A DNA stretch of 64,000 bases from Perlucidibaca aquatica (GTDB lineage: Bacteria; Pseudomonadota; Gammaproteobacteria; Pseudomonadales; Moraxellaceae), in NCBI RefSeq assembly GCF_001676655.1, contig NZ_LZDB01000002.1, positions 186,001 to 250,000 on the forward strand, read 5' to 3'. Each line of letters starts with the position of its first letter. Within the stretch, counting starts at the first letter, position 1. The notes under the pieces are model-generated. The model was not told the DNA's origin and searched no databases. It saw nothing but the letters and a program-made list of their open reading frames with translations. This document shows, piece after piece, positions 53,667 to 62,438 of this stretch. Position numbers and translations under genes: made by a program.

Positions 53667-54479
53667 ATGTCCGATATCGACAAAGTTTTCTCCGGCTCAA
53701 TTCCGGCCATCTACGAGTCTCATCTCGTCCCGCTGATCTTCGAGCCTTACGCGGCGGATCTGAAGCGGCGCGCAGGTGCCATGAACATCTCCCGGATACT
53801 GGAAGTGGCGGCGGGCACCGGCGTGGTGACGCGAGCGCTTGCCAGCATCCCGAACAAAAACATGATCATTGTTGCCACTGACCTCAATCAGGCCATGCTC
53901 GACCAAGCCGCTGCGGTAGGCACCGCACGACCTGTGCACTGGCAGCAGGCCGATGCCATGGCCTTGCCGTTCAACGATGGCGAGTTCGACGCGGTCGTCT
54001 GCCAGTTCGGCGCGATGTTCTTCCCGGACAAAGCCAAGGCATTTTCCGAAGCGCGTCGCGTGCTCAAGCCGGGCGGCATCTTCGTGTTCAATGTGTGGAA
54101 CAGCCTCTCGCACAACGAGTTCGCCGACACGATTGCGACGACGCTTGCGGCCGTCTTCCCGGACGATCCGCCGCGATTCCTGTCACGCGCACCCTACGGC
54201 TACCATGACCGCTCGATCATCGCGCAGGACCTTGCGGCCGCCGGCTTCACCAAGTCACCTCGAATAGAGACCATCACGGCGCGCAGCCGGGCACCATCGG
54301 CCCGCGAGCCTGCCATTGCCTACTGCCAGGGCTCGCCCCTGCGCAGCGAGATCGAAGCGCGCGATGCTTTGCGACTTGGCGAGGCGACCGACAAGGCGGC
54401 CGCTGCACTTGCGCAAAGGTTTGGGCCGAATGCCGTGGATGGCAAAATTCAGGCGCTGGTTGTGACTGTCGAGAAGTAG
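53667..54479 (+). CDS. Class I SAM-dependent methyltransferase
   Basis: 270 residues from ATG 53667 (AGGAG upstream). Methyltransferase motifs are 'ILEVAAGTGVVTRALA' (I), 'IIVATDLNQAMLDQAA' (II), 'ADAMALPFNDGEFDAVVCQFGAMFF' (IV region) and 'VLKPGGIFVFNVWNS'. The pattern is UbiE/Methyltransf_11-like, for a small molecule rather than DNA. It has no evident link with the toxin-antitoxin genes around it and may be cargo. Confidence 0.87.
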   Translation: MSDIDKVFSGSIPAIYESHLVPLIFEPYAADLKRRAGAMNISRILEVAAGTGVVTRALASIPNKNMIIVATDLNQAMLDQAAAVGTARPVHWQQADAMALPFNDGEFDAVVCQFGAMFFPDKAKAFSEARRVLKPGGIFVFNVWNSLSHNEFADTIATTLAAVFPDDPPRFLSRAPYGYHDRSIIAQDLAAAGFTKSPRIETITARSRAPSAREPAIAYCQGSPLRSEIEARDALRLGEATDKAAAALAQRFGPNAVDGKIQALVVTVEK

Positions 54480-54588
54480 TGATTTCTGGCGACAAGCGCA
54501 GGCTTTTTTGGCTTGCCGCAGCGAGCTCGTCTTTGCTGTACTAGACTTCTTAAGCATTAGGACGCAGCGGGCCAGTCCCGCTTGAAAC

Positions 54589-54603
54589 GTCACGTTCAGT
54601 GAC
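54589..54603. promoter_or_regulatory. Short dyad upstream of the TumE-type pair
   Basis: GTCAC-GTTCA-GTGAC, perfect 5-bp arms, 15 bp before the toxin ATG. A site for autoregulation by the DNA-binding antitoxin is plausible. Confidence 0.35.
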
Positions 54604-54618
54604 AATAGCTATCATCGG

Positions 54619-54999
54619 ATGATACTCTTGAGCGCACATGAAGATCCGGGCATCACTACACTTGTGGACCTTCACGACCAGGTCATTGATCAGGGCAATG
54701 GCTACTGGATCAAGATCGAGGCTTGGCGTGTGGGGGCTTCCTCGGACATTCCGCATGGTGTCCGCTACTCGCTGACTCTGCACGAACCTTATGGTGGGCG
54801 AATTCTGGGCTATGACAACGCCCATGCCGTCAAGCCACCAGGCAAGTTCAAGTATGCGGGGACGCGGTTGCCCTATGACCACCGGCATCGGCATGTCAGT
54901 GACAAGGGCGTGCCCTACGCGTTTCGCGATGCCCATCAGCTGCTGAGCGACTTCTTCACGGAAGTCGATCGCGTGTTACAGGAGATCCGAGGATCATGA
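54619..54999 (+). CDS. TumE-like toxin (DUF6516)
   Basis: 126 residues. The sequence 'GNGYWIKIEAWRV', 'GVRYSLTLHEPYGGRILGYDNAHAV', 'YDHRHRH' and 'PYAFRDAHQLLSDFFTEVDRVL' matches DUF6516 proteins, annotated as toxins of the TumE family, probably ribonucleases with a conserved 'YDHxH' histidine motif. The toxin gene comes first and overlaps the DNA-binding partner by four bases. Confidence 0.82.
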   Translation: MILLSAHEDPGITTLVDLHDQVIDQGNGYWIKIEAWRVGASSDIPHGVRYSLTLHEPYGGRILGYDNAHAVKPPGKFKYAGTRLPYDHRHRHVSDKGVPYAFRDAHQLLSDFFTEVDRVLQEIRGS

Positions 55000-55343
55000 A
55001 AACCGTCGTGATTGGCATATTGCCGCAGGAGCGCATTCGCGAGCGCATGCTGGCGATTGCGAAGGGTGAGTACAAGCCCAAGCCGGGTGAGCCCAAGATT
55101 TGGTTCACCTCCATGCGTTCGCTGGCCGAAGTGCTGAGCGACGAGAATCGTGCGCTACTCAAGATCATCCAAGAGGCCAAGCCGCAATCCATCGCGTCGC
55201 TGGCCGAGCTTACGGGCCGCAAGCCTGGCAATCTTTCTCGTACGCTCAAGACTATGTCGAATTACGGATTTGTGGAGATGAAGCGAGAGAGTCGTCAGGT
55301 GCGCCCGATTGCCAAGGCAACCGAGTTCAGAATTGTGGCTTGA
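54996..55343 (+). CDS. DNA-binding antitoxin partner (HVO_A0114-like winged helix)
   Basis: 115 residues. An N-terminal segment ('RERMLAIAKGEYKPKPGEPKIWFTSMRSLAEVLSDENRALL') precedes a winged-helix domain ('SIASLAELTGRKPGNLSRTLKTMSNYGFVEMKRE'). This domain pair is common as the partner of DUF6516 toxins. It would neutralise the toxin and bind the promoter dyad. Confidence 0.82.
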   Translation: MKTVVIGILPQERIRERMLAIAKGEYKPKPGEPKIWFTSMRSLAEVLSDENRALLKIIQEAKPQSIASLAELTGRKPGNLSRTLKTMSNYGFVEMKRESRQVRPIAKATEFRIVA

Positions 55344-55424
55344 GCATCATCTGAACGCAGGTAGTGGGAACAGACGCTCGTCGCGTCTCTTTGTTTTTGA
55401 GCGTATTGGAGTTATCTTGGGCCC

Positions 55425-55610
55425 ATGCGTACTCCAGCCGAATTAACAGTCTTCAAGGTTCAGCAAGCCATAGGCTCCATGGCTATCGAGGGCATTCGCC
55501 TGTCTGCTCAGACTCAGCGCACCATGCTTGAAATTGCTAGTGGCCAAGTCTCGGCCAGCGAGGTCAAGCAAGCCTTGATTGCCCAGTACACGCAGAAAGC
55601 CTCTGCATGA
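55425..55610 (+). CDS. VbhA-like antitoxin of Fic module B
   Basis: 61 residues, with six differences from the module A antitoxin, all between residue 28 and the C-terminus. The inhibitory 'SMAIEG' motif is unchanged. It overlaps the toxin start by four bases. Since the motif is conserved, cross-neutralisation between the two modules is possible. Confidence 0.87.
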   Translation: MRTPAELTVFKVQQAIGSMAIEGIRLSAQTQRTMLEIASGQVSASEVKQALIAQYTQKASA

Positions 55611-56227
55611 CCGTTGTCGCGGGCTATGAGCACTACGACATTCAGGATGAAGACCCCTACCTGATTCCCGGCTCCACCTGTTTGCTCAATAGTCTGGGAA
55701 TCACTGACACCCGGTTGCTCAACGAAGCTGAAGAAAAAATCAGTGCAGCCGCATATGCCGAGCTGATTCAGTCGCCGGTTGAGCCGACCTTCGATTTGCA
55801 TCATTTGTGCCTGATTCATCAATGGATGTTTGGTGATATTTATCCTTGGGCTGGCATGCTACGCCATACGGAAATCGCCAAAGGTGGGAATCTGTTCCTG
55901 CCATATCGCTTGATCGAGGCTAAGGCGCTGGAAGTATTCGCTGATTTGCATGATGAAAGTCTTCTGCGAAATCTGCCCAGGACCGACTTTGCGACGCGTG
56001 CAGGCTATTTCTTGGGGCGCATCAATGCCATGCATCCGTTTCGCGAAGGTAATGGCAGATCGCAACGCATTCTGCTGGATCAATTAGCCGAGCTTTCGGG
56101 GTTTGCTTTCGAATGGACGGCCATTTCCGGCGAGCAGATGGCTTTGGCATGTCGCGCAGCTCGCCAGCATGACGCGGATTTTAGCAAGCTGAGTCATTTG
56201 CTGCGGCTGCACATCATTTTGATTTGA
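55607..56227 (+). CDS. Fic family toxin (AMPylase), module B
   Basis: 206 residues, same length as module A, with intact 'HPFREGNGRSQR' catalytic motif. 26 residues differ from copy A, clustered in positions 57-95 ('VEPTF', 'WMFGD', 'MLRHTEIAKGGN') and 105-125. Both copies look functional; the changes preserve the frame and the active site, which suggests selection rather than decay. Confidence 0.92.
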   Translation: MTVVAGYEHYDIQDEDPYLIPGSTCLLNSLGITDTRLLNEAEEKISAAAYAELIQSPVEPTFDLHHLCLIHQWMFGDIYPWAGMLRHTEIAKGGNLFLPYRLIEAKALEVFADLHDESLLRNLPRTDFATRAGYFLGRINAMHPFREGNGRSQRILLDQLAELSGFAFEWTAISGEQMALACRAARQHDADFSKLSHLLRLHIILI

Positions 56228-56405
56228 ATCAATTTAGGTCGGCACATCGCTCGTTCTATACCTTCTTCAACACATAAGTGACGAGCCAGCGTTGAGCGCA
56301 AAAACCATACTTTTGTCAGTTTTGTGCATGACCACTGCGTCACAAGCAAGCTAATATCGCGCCAGACATTTCTCTATACGCATAACAAAAAAATCGGAGC
56401 GCAGC

Positions 56406-57998
56406 ATGCAAAGCACAGTGGATTACCTGATCGTGGGTGGCGGCTCCAGCGGCTGCGCCTTGGCTGGCCGTCTCAGTGAGGATGCCAATGCTCAGGTACT
56501 GCTGCTGGAAGCTGGTGGTAAAGGTGATAACTGGCTGGTGAACACGCCGGCGGCGGTGGTGCTGATGGTGCCCAAGAAGTTCAACAACTGGGCCTTCGAG
56601 ACCGTGCCGCAGCCAGGCCTGAACGGTCGCAAGGGCTATCAGCCGCGTGGCAAGGTGCTGGGTGGCTCATCGTCCATCAATGCCATGGCCTACATCCGTG
56701 GTCATCGCAACGATTATGATGAATGGGCGGCGCTGGGCAATGCCGGCTGGTCCTTTGATGAGGTGCTGCCGTACTTCAAGCGCTCCGAAGATAATCGCCG
56801 CATCAAGAATGAGCTGCACGGGCAGGGTGGTCCGCTGGTGGTCAGTGATCTGCAGACCGATAACCCGTTTCAAAGCCATTATTTGGAGGCTGCGCGCCAG
56901 GTCGGCTACCCGATCAGCGACGACTTCAATGGTGCCGAGCAGGAAGGTGTGGGCCTGTATCAGGTCACCCAAGAGAACGGTGAGCGCTGGTCATCGTATC
57001 GCGGCTACATCAAGCCGCATCTGGACACGCGCCCCAATCTGCGGGTGGAAACTGGCGCGCAGACGCAGCGCATCCTGTTCGAGGGCAAGCGCGCGGTGGG
57101 CGTGGAGTACAAGCAGGGCGGCCGCCTGCTGACCGTGATGGCGCGTAAGGAGGTTATTTTGTGCGCCGGTGCCTTCCAGTCGCCGCAACTGCTCATGCTG
57201 TCCGGCATTGGCGATGCCGCCGAGCTGCAGAAGCATGGCATCCCGGTCGTGCATCATCTGCCGGGCGTGGGCAAGAACCTCAAGGATCACCCGGACTTCA
57301 TCTTTGGCTACAAGTCCAGCGACAGCAATCTGCTCGGCATTTCGCTCAAGGGCGGTCTGCACCTGTTCAAGCAGATCGCACGATACCGTCGTGAGCGCCG
57401 CGGCCTGGTTAGCTCGAATTTCGCCGAGGGTGGCGCTTTCCTGAAGACCAGCCCGGACTTGCCCGCGCCGAATATCCAGCTGCACTTCGTCATTGCGCTG
57501 GTGGATGACCACGCCCGTACGCTGCATCCGGGCCACGGTCTGTCTTGCCATGTCTGCCTGCTGCGCCCGCGCAGCACGGGCTCGGTGACGCTGCGTGACA
57601 GTAACCCGGACAGCCCGCCGCTGATTGATCCTCAATTCCTGTCGGACCCAGCGGATGTGGAGGAGCTGGTCGCCGGCTACAAGATGACCGAGACGCTGAT
57701 GAAAGCGCCGGCGCTGGCGAAGTTCATCACCGAAGATCCGTTCACCGCTCATGTGCAGAGCGACGAGGACATCCGCGCCGTCCTGCGCCAACGCACGGAC
57801 ACGGTGTACCACCCGGTGGGGACCTGCAAGATGGGTATCGATGACCTGGCGGTGGTCGATCCTTCGCTACGCGTGCACGGCATTGAAGGCCTGCGCGTGG
57901 TCGATGCGTCGATCATGCCGACCATCATCGGTGGCAACACCAATGCTCCGGCCATCATGATCGCGGAGAAGGCGGCGGATCTGATCAGGCAGGGCTGA
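56406..57998 (+). CDS. GMC-family oxidoreductase (choline/alcohol dehydrogenase type)
   Basis: 530 residues. The N-terminal FAD motif is 'DYLIVGGGSSGCALAGRL'; the GMC signatures are 'RGKVLGGSSSINAMAYIRG' and 'GAFQSPQLLMLSGIG'; the catalytic His pair sits in 'VYHPVGTCKMG' and 'NTNAPAIMIAEKAAD'. BetA-like choline dehydrogenases and AlkJ-like alcohol dehydrogenases share this layout. With no betaine genes nearby, an alcohol dehydrogenase role is more likely. It has its own promoter region (178 bp, nothing recognised). Confidence 0.93.
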   Translation: MQSTVDYLIVGGGSSGCALAGRLSEDANAQVLLLEAGGKGDNWLVNTPAAVVLMVPKKFNNWAFETVPQPGLNGRKGYQPRGKVLGGSSSINAMAYIRGHRNDYDEWAALGNAGWSFDEVLPYFKRSEDNRRIKNELHGQGGPLVVSDLQTDNPFQSHYLEAARQVGYPISDDFNGAEQEGVGLYQVTQENGERWSSYRGYIKPHLDTRPNLRVETGAQTQRILFEGKRAVGVEYKQGGRLLTVMARKEVILCAGAFQSPQLLMLSGIGDAAELQKHGIPVVHHLPGVGKNLKDHPDFIFGYKSSDSNLLGISLKGGLHLFKQIARYRRERRGLVSSNFAEGGAFLKTSPDLPAPNIQLHFVIALVDDHARTLHPGHGLSCHVCLLRPRSTGSVTLRDSNPDSPPLIDPQFLSDPADVEELVAGYKMTETLMKAPALAKFITEDPFTAHVQSDEDIRAVLRQRTDTVYHPVGTCKMGIDDLAVVDPSLRVHGIEGLRVVDASIMPTIIGGNTNAPAIMIAEKAADLIRQG

Positions 57999-58001
57999 CT
58001 G

Positions 58002-58793
58002 TCAAGGCTGCTCCAGAAACTCCCTCACCAGCGTGAGGGTTCCCGCTACATGCAGCAGCCCGGAGTGCGTTGCCACCGCCTTCGGGTACTTGTCTTGCAG
58101 CAGGATATTGGTGACATCAGGTTCATCCATAAACTGACGCTCCACGGGCGTTACCACCAGGTCTTGGCGTGTAGCGAGAATCAGCGAGCGCACGCCGGGC
58201 GGATTCACTTTTTCCTGATGAAACGCTTGCAGGAAGGCAGATTGGTCGGATTGCTGGGCGCAGGCCGGGCAATGCTTCATGGACATCCCAGCGGGCACTC
58301 GCGTGGTGCCGTTCAGGCTGGGCGCCAGCGCCACGAGGCGATCAATCTTTCCTGCCAGAGGCGCTGATCGGGCGATCATGAAGGCCAGCAGGCCGCCCTG
58401 GGAGTGCCCGATCAACGTGACCTTCGTTGCGCCCGTGCGCACCAGCACGAGGTTCACGAAATCACTGATCTGTTGCGCAGACTGGTTGATGTCCATCGTG
58501 CCGTAAGGACTGAGTGGCCCCTGACGCCCGTAATTCAGCGCGAACAGGCAATGCCCGTCGGCTTTGAGCGCCGGGGCCAGGCTGGAGAAGGCGCGTCGGG
58601 TGCTGGCAAAGGTGCCGTGAATCAGCACGATGGGGGTTTGCTTGCTCTGCGGGTCGCAGTCGGCATTAACGAGCCCGGTGGGCAGACCCAGTGCGTCGTT
58701 TGCCACGGCAAGTGTCGACATCAGGCAAATTACTGCGGCGGCAAGCAGGTGATGAAGTCGTGCGTTTGGCACTGTCGGAAGTCCTGTCGGCAT
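58002..58793 (-). CDS. Secreted alpha/beta hydrolase (lipase-like)
   Basis: 263 residues from ATG 58793. A signal peptide ('HLLAAAVICLMSTLAVAND') is followed by 'IVLIHGTFASTRRAFSSLAPAL' (oxyanion motif), the nucleophile 'IGHSQGGLLAFMIA' and a final His in 'ATHSGLLHV'. A 'CPAC' pair may form a disulfide. The pattern fits extracellular triacylglycerol lipases/esterases of the actinobacterial LipA-like type. It is divergent from an AraC gene with a 74-bp shared promoter region, so it is probably regulated by it. Confidence 0.86.
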   Translation of the reverse strand: MPTGLPTVPNARLHHLLAAAVICLMSTLAVANDALGLPTGLVNADCDPQSKQTPIVLIHGTFASTRRAFSSLAPALKADGHCLFALNYGRQGPLSPYGTMDINQSAQQISDFVNLVLVRTGATKVTLIGHSQGGLLAFMIARSAPLAGKIDRLVALAPSLNGTTRVPAGMSMKHCPACAQQSDQSAFLQAFHQEKVNPPGVRSLILATRQDLVVTPVERQFMDEPDVTNILLQDKYPKAVATHSGLLHVAGTLTLVREFLEQP

Positions 58794-58867
58794 TTGGGGT
58801 AGCGCTTGGTCTGTGAAGTTTAACGTGCAGGCTGATTGCCTGTCCGCTATCGCGCTACTATCACCCC

Positions 58868-59902
58868 ATGCCCACACCTGACGCCATTCTGCAGCAGTTG
58901 ATTTTCCCCACTCAGTATCTCGATGTGGGTGAGGCGTTGACGCGCGCCTGTGGCGGCGATGTTGCGGCCTACTACCGGCACTGTGGTATTGCCTGGCTAC
59001 CGGGCGACATGCCCGGTCATTCACTCACCGGTGTACAGCTGCGCCGCTCCAACGAATGGATGCTGGCGATCTGCCCGCCGGGCATGCCGCCGCTGGTCAG
59101 CTTCATTCAGCATTTCCCGGTGACCAGCCACGGTGCCATGGGCATGCTGGCCATTACCGCGCGTACCTTAGGCGAGGCACTGGATGGCGCACTGCATTAT
59201 TTTCCCTTGGTCATGCCGGCCTACACGCTGCGGCGGCAGGATACTCAGGGGCGAGTACATCTGATTGCCGAGCCGCGTTTTGATTTTGGGCTGGTCTCGC
59301 ATTTCTTCACCGAAACGGTGCTGGCGGCGTTCATGCAGCTTGCGCCTTTCCTGAGCCGCCAGCCGGCGCTGCTGCCGGAGATGCATTTCACCCATGCGCC
59401 GATGGGTCGCGTTGAGGATTATGAGCGTGCCTTTCCGTGTCGTTTCGTTTTTGGCAGCACGCAGAACAAGCTGGTACTGGATAAAGAGGCCTTGGCGATT
59501 CCGTTGCTCACCCCCAGTGTGTCGTCTCACCGTGTGCTGAAAGCGGGACTGGAGCAGCAGGCTCGGCTACTGGGCGTGTCCAGTCCGGTTACAGCGGATG
59601 TGAGGCGCAGGTTGCAGCAGGCCTTGCGTGAGAACCGTACGCTGACCATTGAAGCGCTGGCGGCTCAGCTGGCGATGTCTTCGCGTACGCTGAGCCGGCG
59701 CTTGCAGGAGGAGGGGGCGACGCTGCCGCGTTTGCGTACCGAGGTCGGTTGCGAGTACGCGGAGCTGCTTTTGCTGGAAACCGACAAGCCGGTTGCGCAG
59801 GTGGCAGCGACGGCCGGTTTTCAGGATGCCGCCGCCTTTACGCGTGCGTTTCGTCGTTGTCGGGGAGTGACGCCTACCGCGTTACGAGCGGGACGAAACT
59901 GA
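58868..59902 (+). CDS. AraC family transcriptional regulator
   Basis: 344 residues. The N-terminal part ('HFPVTSHGAMGMLAITARTLGEALDGALHYFPLVMPAYTL') is the ligand domain common to OruR/ArgR-like regulators; the C-terminus has the AraC double HTH ('TIEALAAQLAMSSRTLSRRLQEEGATLPRL' and 'PVAQVAATAGFQDAAAFTRAFRRCRGVTPTALR'). It is divergently placed with the lipase gene. It differs in sequence from the AraC protein at 34426-35427 but belongs to the same subfamily. Confidence 0.9.
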   Translation: MPTPDAILQQLIFPTQYLDVGEALTRACGGDVAAYYRHCGIAWLPGDMPGHSLTGVQLRRSNEWMLAICPPGMPPLVSFIQHFPVTSHGAMGMLAITARTLGEALDGALHYFPLVMPAYTLRRQDTQGRVHLIAEPRFDFGLVSHFFTETVLAAFMQLAPFLSRQPALLPEMHFTHAPMGRVEDYERAFPCRFVFGSTQNKLVLDKEALAIPLLTPSVSSHRVLKAGLEQQARLLGVSSPVTADVRRRLQQALRENRTLTIEALAAQLAMSSRTLSRRLQEEGATLPRLRTEVGCEYAELLLLETDKPVAQVAATAGFQDAAAFTRAFRRCRGVTPTALRAGRN

Positions 59903-60682
59903 GCCAGAGCGCGATGCATCGGCTTCCAGCGCCAGTGCCGGAAAGCGCGAGATCAGAACTTGGCCGCCAAAGTAGACAACCCAGTTCAGCGCATACAGCT
60001 CGAAAGTCGCCACGGGCGGATCGCCCGCTTTCAGCCAGGAGTTGAACAGCACCAGGTCGGAGTACGGAATCAGCACGCTGCCGATCAGCACGATTAGCGC
60101 GCCGGTACTGTATTGGCTCACCTGGTAGAAGCGGAAGGCCAGCAGCGGCATCAGCACATAGAGGGTCGCGTTGAACACGAAGGAGCCGTAGTAAAGCAGA
60201 TCGTGGCCTTGCAGATTGGCCTCGACGAACCAGGTCCACAGCAAGACATTGACGATCAGATTCTGCAGCGCCATGCCCAGCAGCAGCACTTTGCTTGCTG
60301 GGGCGTTGGCAAACTGGGTGCGGCCATGTTGCCACAGCGCCAGAATGTAGAGGCCGTAGCCGATGCCGAAGAGCAGCATGGCCCAGGTCAGTTTCAGCGA
60401 TACCGGTTGCACGCTGCTGAGTGTGCCGTTGATGTAGTCGCCGACCATCGTGAAGGCGGCGCCGACGGCGAACCAGAGCGCGTATCTCCTGCTCCGCAGT
60501 TGGGCATCGGCCGTCAGATACAGCGCCAGTTGCGAGCCGATCAGCATGGCCATGAAGGCCAGATGCAGGCTGTGATAAATAGCATCCGGCAGGCTGAAAA
60601 CGCCAGCCAGCAGGGCGATTTCAAGCATGACGGATGCGGCGAGCAGAACGATGGCGAATTGATGCGAGTGACGGGGTGTCAT
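59882..60682 (-). CDS. YhhN/lysoplasmalogenase-like membrane protein
   Basis: 266 residues with seven to eight hydrophobic helices. 'ALWFAVGAAFTMVGDYI' and 'YSTGALIVLIGSVLIPYSDLVLFNSWL' carry the paired Asp-containing helices typical of the YhhN/TMEM86 family, in which members hydrolyse the vinyl ether of lysoplasmalogens. Match is suggestive rather than strong. Its end overlaps the convergent AraC gene by 21 bases. Confidence 0.55.
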   Translation of the reverse strand: MTPRHSHQFAIVLLAASVMLEIALLAGVFSLPDAIYHSLHLAFMAMLIGSQLALYLTADAQLRSRRYALWFAVGAAFTMVGDYINGTLSSVQPVSLKLTWAMLLFGIGYGLYILALWQHGRTQFANAPASKVLLLGMALQNLIVNVLLWTWFVEANLQGHDLLYYGSFVFNATLYVLMPLLAFRFYQVSQYSTGALIVLIGSVLIPYSDLVLFNSWLKAGDPPVATFELYALNWVVYFGGQVLISRFPALALEADASRSGSVSSRS

Positions 60683-60825
60683 GGCGGCTCCATAGCGGTG
60701 TTCGGAATTTCGCTGTGTATTGCAACAGCTCGTCTTATGCTGATGTCGCCAATTTCATGCTGAACTCGCCAGAATCAAGGTGTTGCTCATGCGCAGGCTG
60801 TTGCGCAATGGTAACCTCCGCGCCT

Positions 60826-61857
60826 ATGCGCCTCTCTGACCTTTATCAACGCTTCGCCGACCTTGGCGCTCGCCCCATCCATCGCGATGTGGTGATCCGC
60901 GCTTGGCTAAAAGGCCAGCCGCTGGATACGGGCCGACGGCATCAGCCCACCGACGATTTCCTGCCCAAGTCGGTGCGTGCCGGCCTGCCGCAACTCAGTG
61001 CCGACCTCGATGCGCTGGCGCGGGTGCGCTCCGAGCATCCGGGTGCCGATGGCTCATCACGCCTTCTGGTGGATATCCCCGATGGCCAGATGGTGGAGAC
61101 CGTGCTGCTGCCGCGCGATGGCGTTTGTGTGTCGTCGCAGGTGGGTTGCGCGGTAGCTTGTCGATTTTGCATGACCGGCAAAAGCGGCTTACTGCGCCAA
61201 GTCAGCAGCCTGGAGATCGTGGCGCAGGTGGTGCAGGCGCGGCGGCGACGGTCGGTGAAAAAAGTCGTGTTCATGGGCATGGGCGAGCCGGCGCACAACC
61301 TCGACAATGTGCTGGAGGCCATCGACATCCTCGGTACGCTGGGCGGCATTGGCCACAAAAATCTGGTGTTTTCCACCGTTGGCGATAGGCGTGTATTCGA
61401 GCGTCTGCCCGAGCTGCGCGTGAAGCCGGCGCTGGCATTGTCGCTGCACACCACCAAGGCCGATCTGCGCGAATATCTGTTGCCGAAAGCGCCGAAGATT
61501 GCGCCGGATGAGCTGCTGGAGCTGGGCGAGGCCTATGCCCGATGGGTGGGCTACCCCATTCAGCTGCAATGGACCTTGCTCAAGGGCGTGAACGATGGTC
61601 AGGACGAAGTCGATGCCATTGTGTCTTTAGTGAAGGGCAAATATGCCGTGCTCAATTTAATCCCCTTTAATGCCGCCGAGGCAGAGGGTATGCCCGGTGA
61701 AGCGTGGCAACGACCCGATGATGAGCGTACGGTGGAGATCGTGCGCGAGCTCAATCATCGCGGGGTACTGAGTCGCGTGCGAAATAGTGCAGGGCAAGAT
61801 GTAGCTGGCGGTTGTGGTCAGCTTCGCGCGCGCTCCGTCTTCTTCACGGCCACTTAA
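60826..61857 (+). CDS. RlmN/Cfr family radical SAM methyltransferase
   Basis: 343 residues from ATG 60826. The radical-SAM cluster motif is 'CAVACRFCMTGKSGLLRQ' (CxxxCxxC), preceded by 'CVSSQVGCAVA' and followed by 'VVFMGMGEPAHNLDNVL', 'FSTVGDRRVFERLPE' and 'ALSLHTTKADLRE'. A final Cys in 'DVAGGCGQL' is the methyl-carrying position of RlmN/Cfr. The N-terminal domain is shorter than in RlmN and the sequence is diverged, so it may be a second paralogue with another RNA substrate. Confidence 0.85.
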   Translation: MRLSDLYQRFADLGARPIHRDVVIRAWLKGQPLDTGRRHQPTDDFLPKSVRAGLPQLSADLDALARVRSEHPGADGSSRLLVDIPDGQMVETVLLPRDGVCVSSQVGCAVACRFCMTGKSGLLRQVSSLEIVAQVVQARRRRSVKKVVFMGMGEPAHNLDNVLEAIDILGTLGGIGHKNLVFSTVGDRRVFERLPELRVKPALALSLHTTKADLREYLLPKAPKIAPDELLELGEAYARWVGYPIQLQWTLLKGVNDGQDEVDAIVSLVKGKYAVLNLIPFNAAEAEGMPGEAWQRPDDERTVEIVRELNHRGVLSRVRNSAGQDVAGGCGQLRARSVFFTAT

Positions 61858-61883
61858 GTCTACGGCTAGTTAAGGAAATTAAG

Positions 61884-62378
61884 ATGACTCACCCATCACG
61901 CCTACGCGACCTGCTGGCCTTAGCTGCTTTCCTTGTTTTGAGTTTTGTTACGGCGGGCGTGGGCGCTGTCGCCTCGGTGTCGGCCAAAGATTTTTACGGT
62001 CAACTCGTGCAGCCGAGCTGGGCACCACCGGGCTGGTTATTCGGCCCGGTGTGGACAGTTTTATTCATCTTAATGGCCGTGGCCGCCTGGCTGATTTGGC
62101 GTCGTCGTGCAGACACTCAAGTGCGCCCGGCACTGACCGTGTACGGCGTTCAGCTGGCGTTTAATGCGCTGTGGACGTGGTTGTTTTTTGCTTGGCAGCA
62201 GGGCGATTGGGCGTTGGTGGAAATTGCCCTGCTATGGAGCTTAATTGCCATCACCATCAATCGCTTCTGGGCTATTCATCGTGTGGCGGCGCTATTGCTG
62301 CTGCCGTACTTAGCCTGGGTCAGCTTTGCAGCTGCACTGAATTTTTCCTTGTTGCAGTTGAATCCGTTAGCACTTTAG
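61884..62378 (+). CDS. tspO: TspO/MBR family protein
   Basis: 164 residues with five helices and the TspO marks 'QPSWAPPGWLFGPVWTVLFILMAVAAWLIWRR' and 'VQLAFNALWTWLFFAWQQGDWALVEIALLWSLIAITINRFW'. TspO proteins bind tetrapyrroles and modulate stress responses. AAGGA lies eleven bases before ATG 61884. It follows the radical SAM gene after 26 bases, with which it may be cotranscribed. Confidence 0.93.
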   Translation: MTHPSRLRDLLALAAFLVLSFVTAGVGAVASVSAKDFYGQLVQPSWAPPGWLFGPVWTVLFILMAVAAWLIWRRRADTQVRPALTVYGVQLAFNALWTWLFFAWQQGDWALVEIALLWSLIAITINRFWAIHRVAALLLLPYLAWVSFAAALNFSLLQLNPLAL

Positions 62379-62438
62379 GCGCTAACGGTACGACATGCAG
62401 CCTGGCAAAAAGCCTCGGCACTTTCACAGTAGGAATGG

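Larger units (their letters stand above)
55380..56230 (+). repeat. Direct repeat B: promoter plus Fic module
   Basis: Diverged second copy of 47085-47936, same strand, about 8.3 kb away. Upstream CTCTTTGTTTTTGAGCGTATTG and the downstream end after the toxin stop both match copy A; homology fades outside. Confidence 0.85.
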
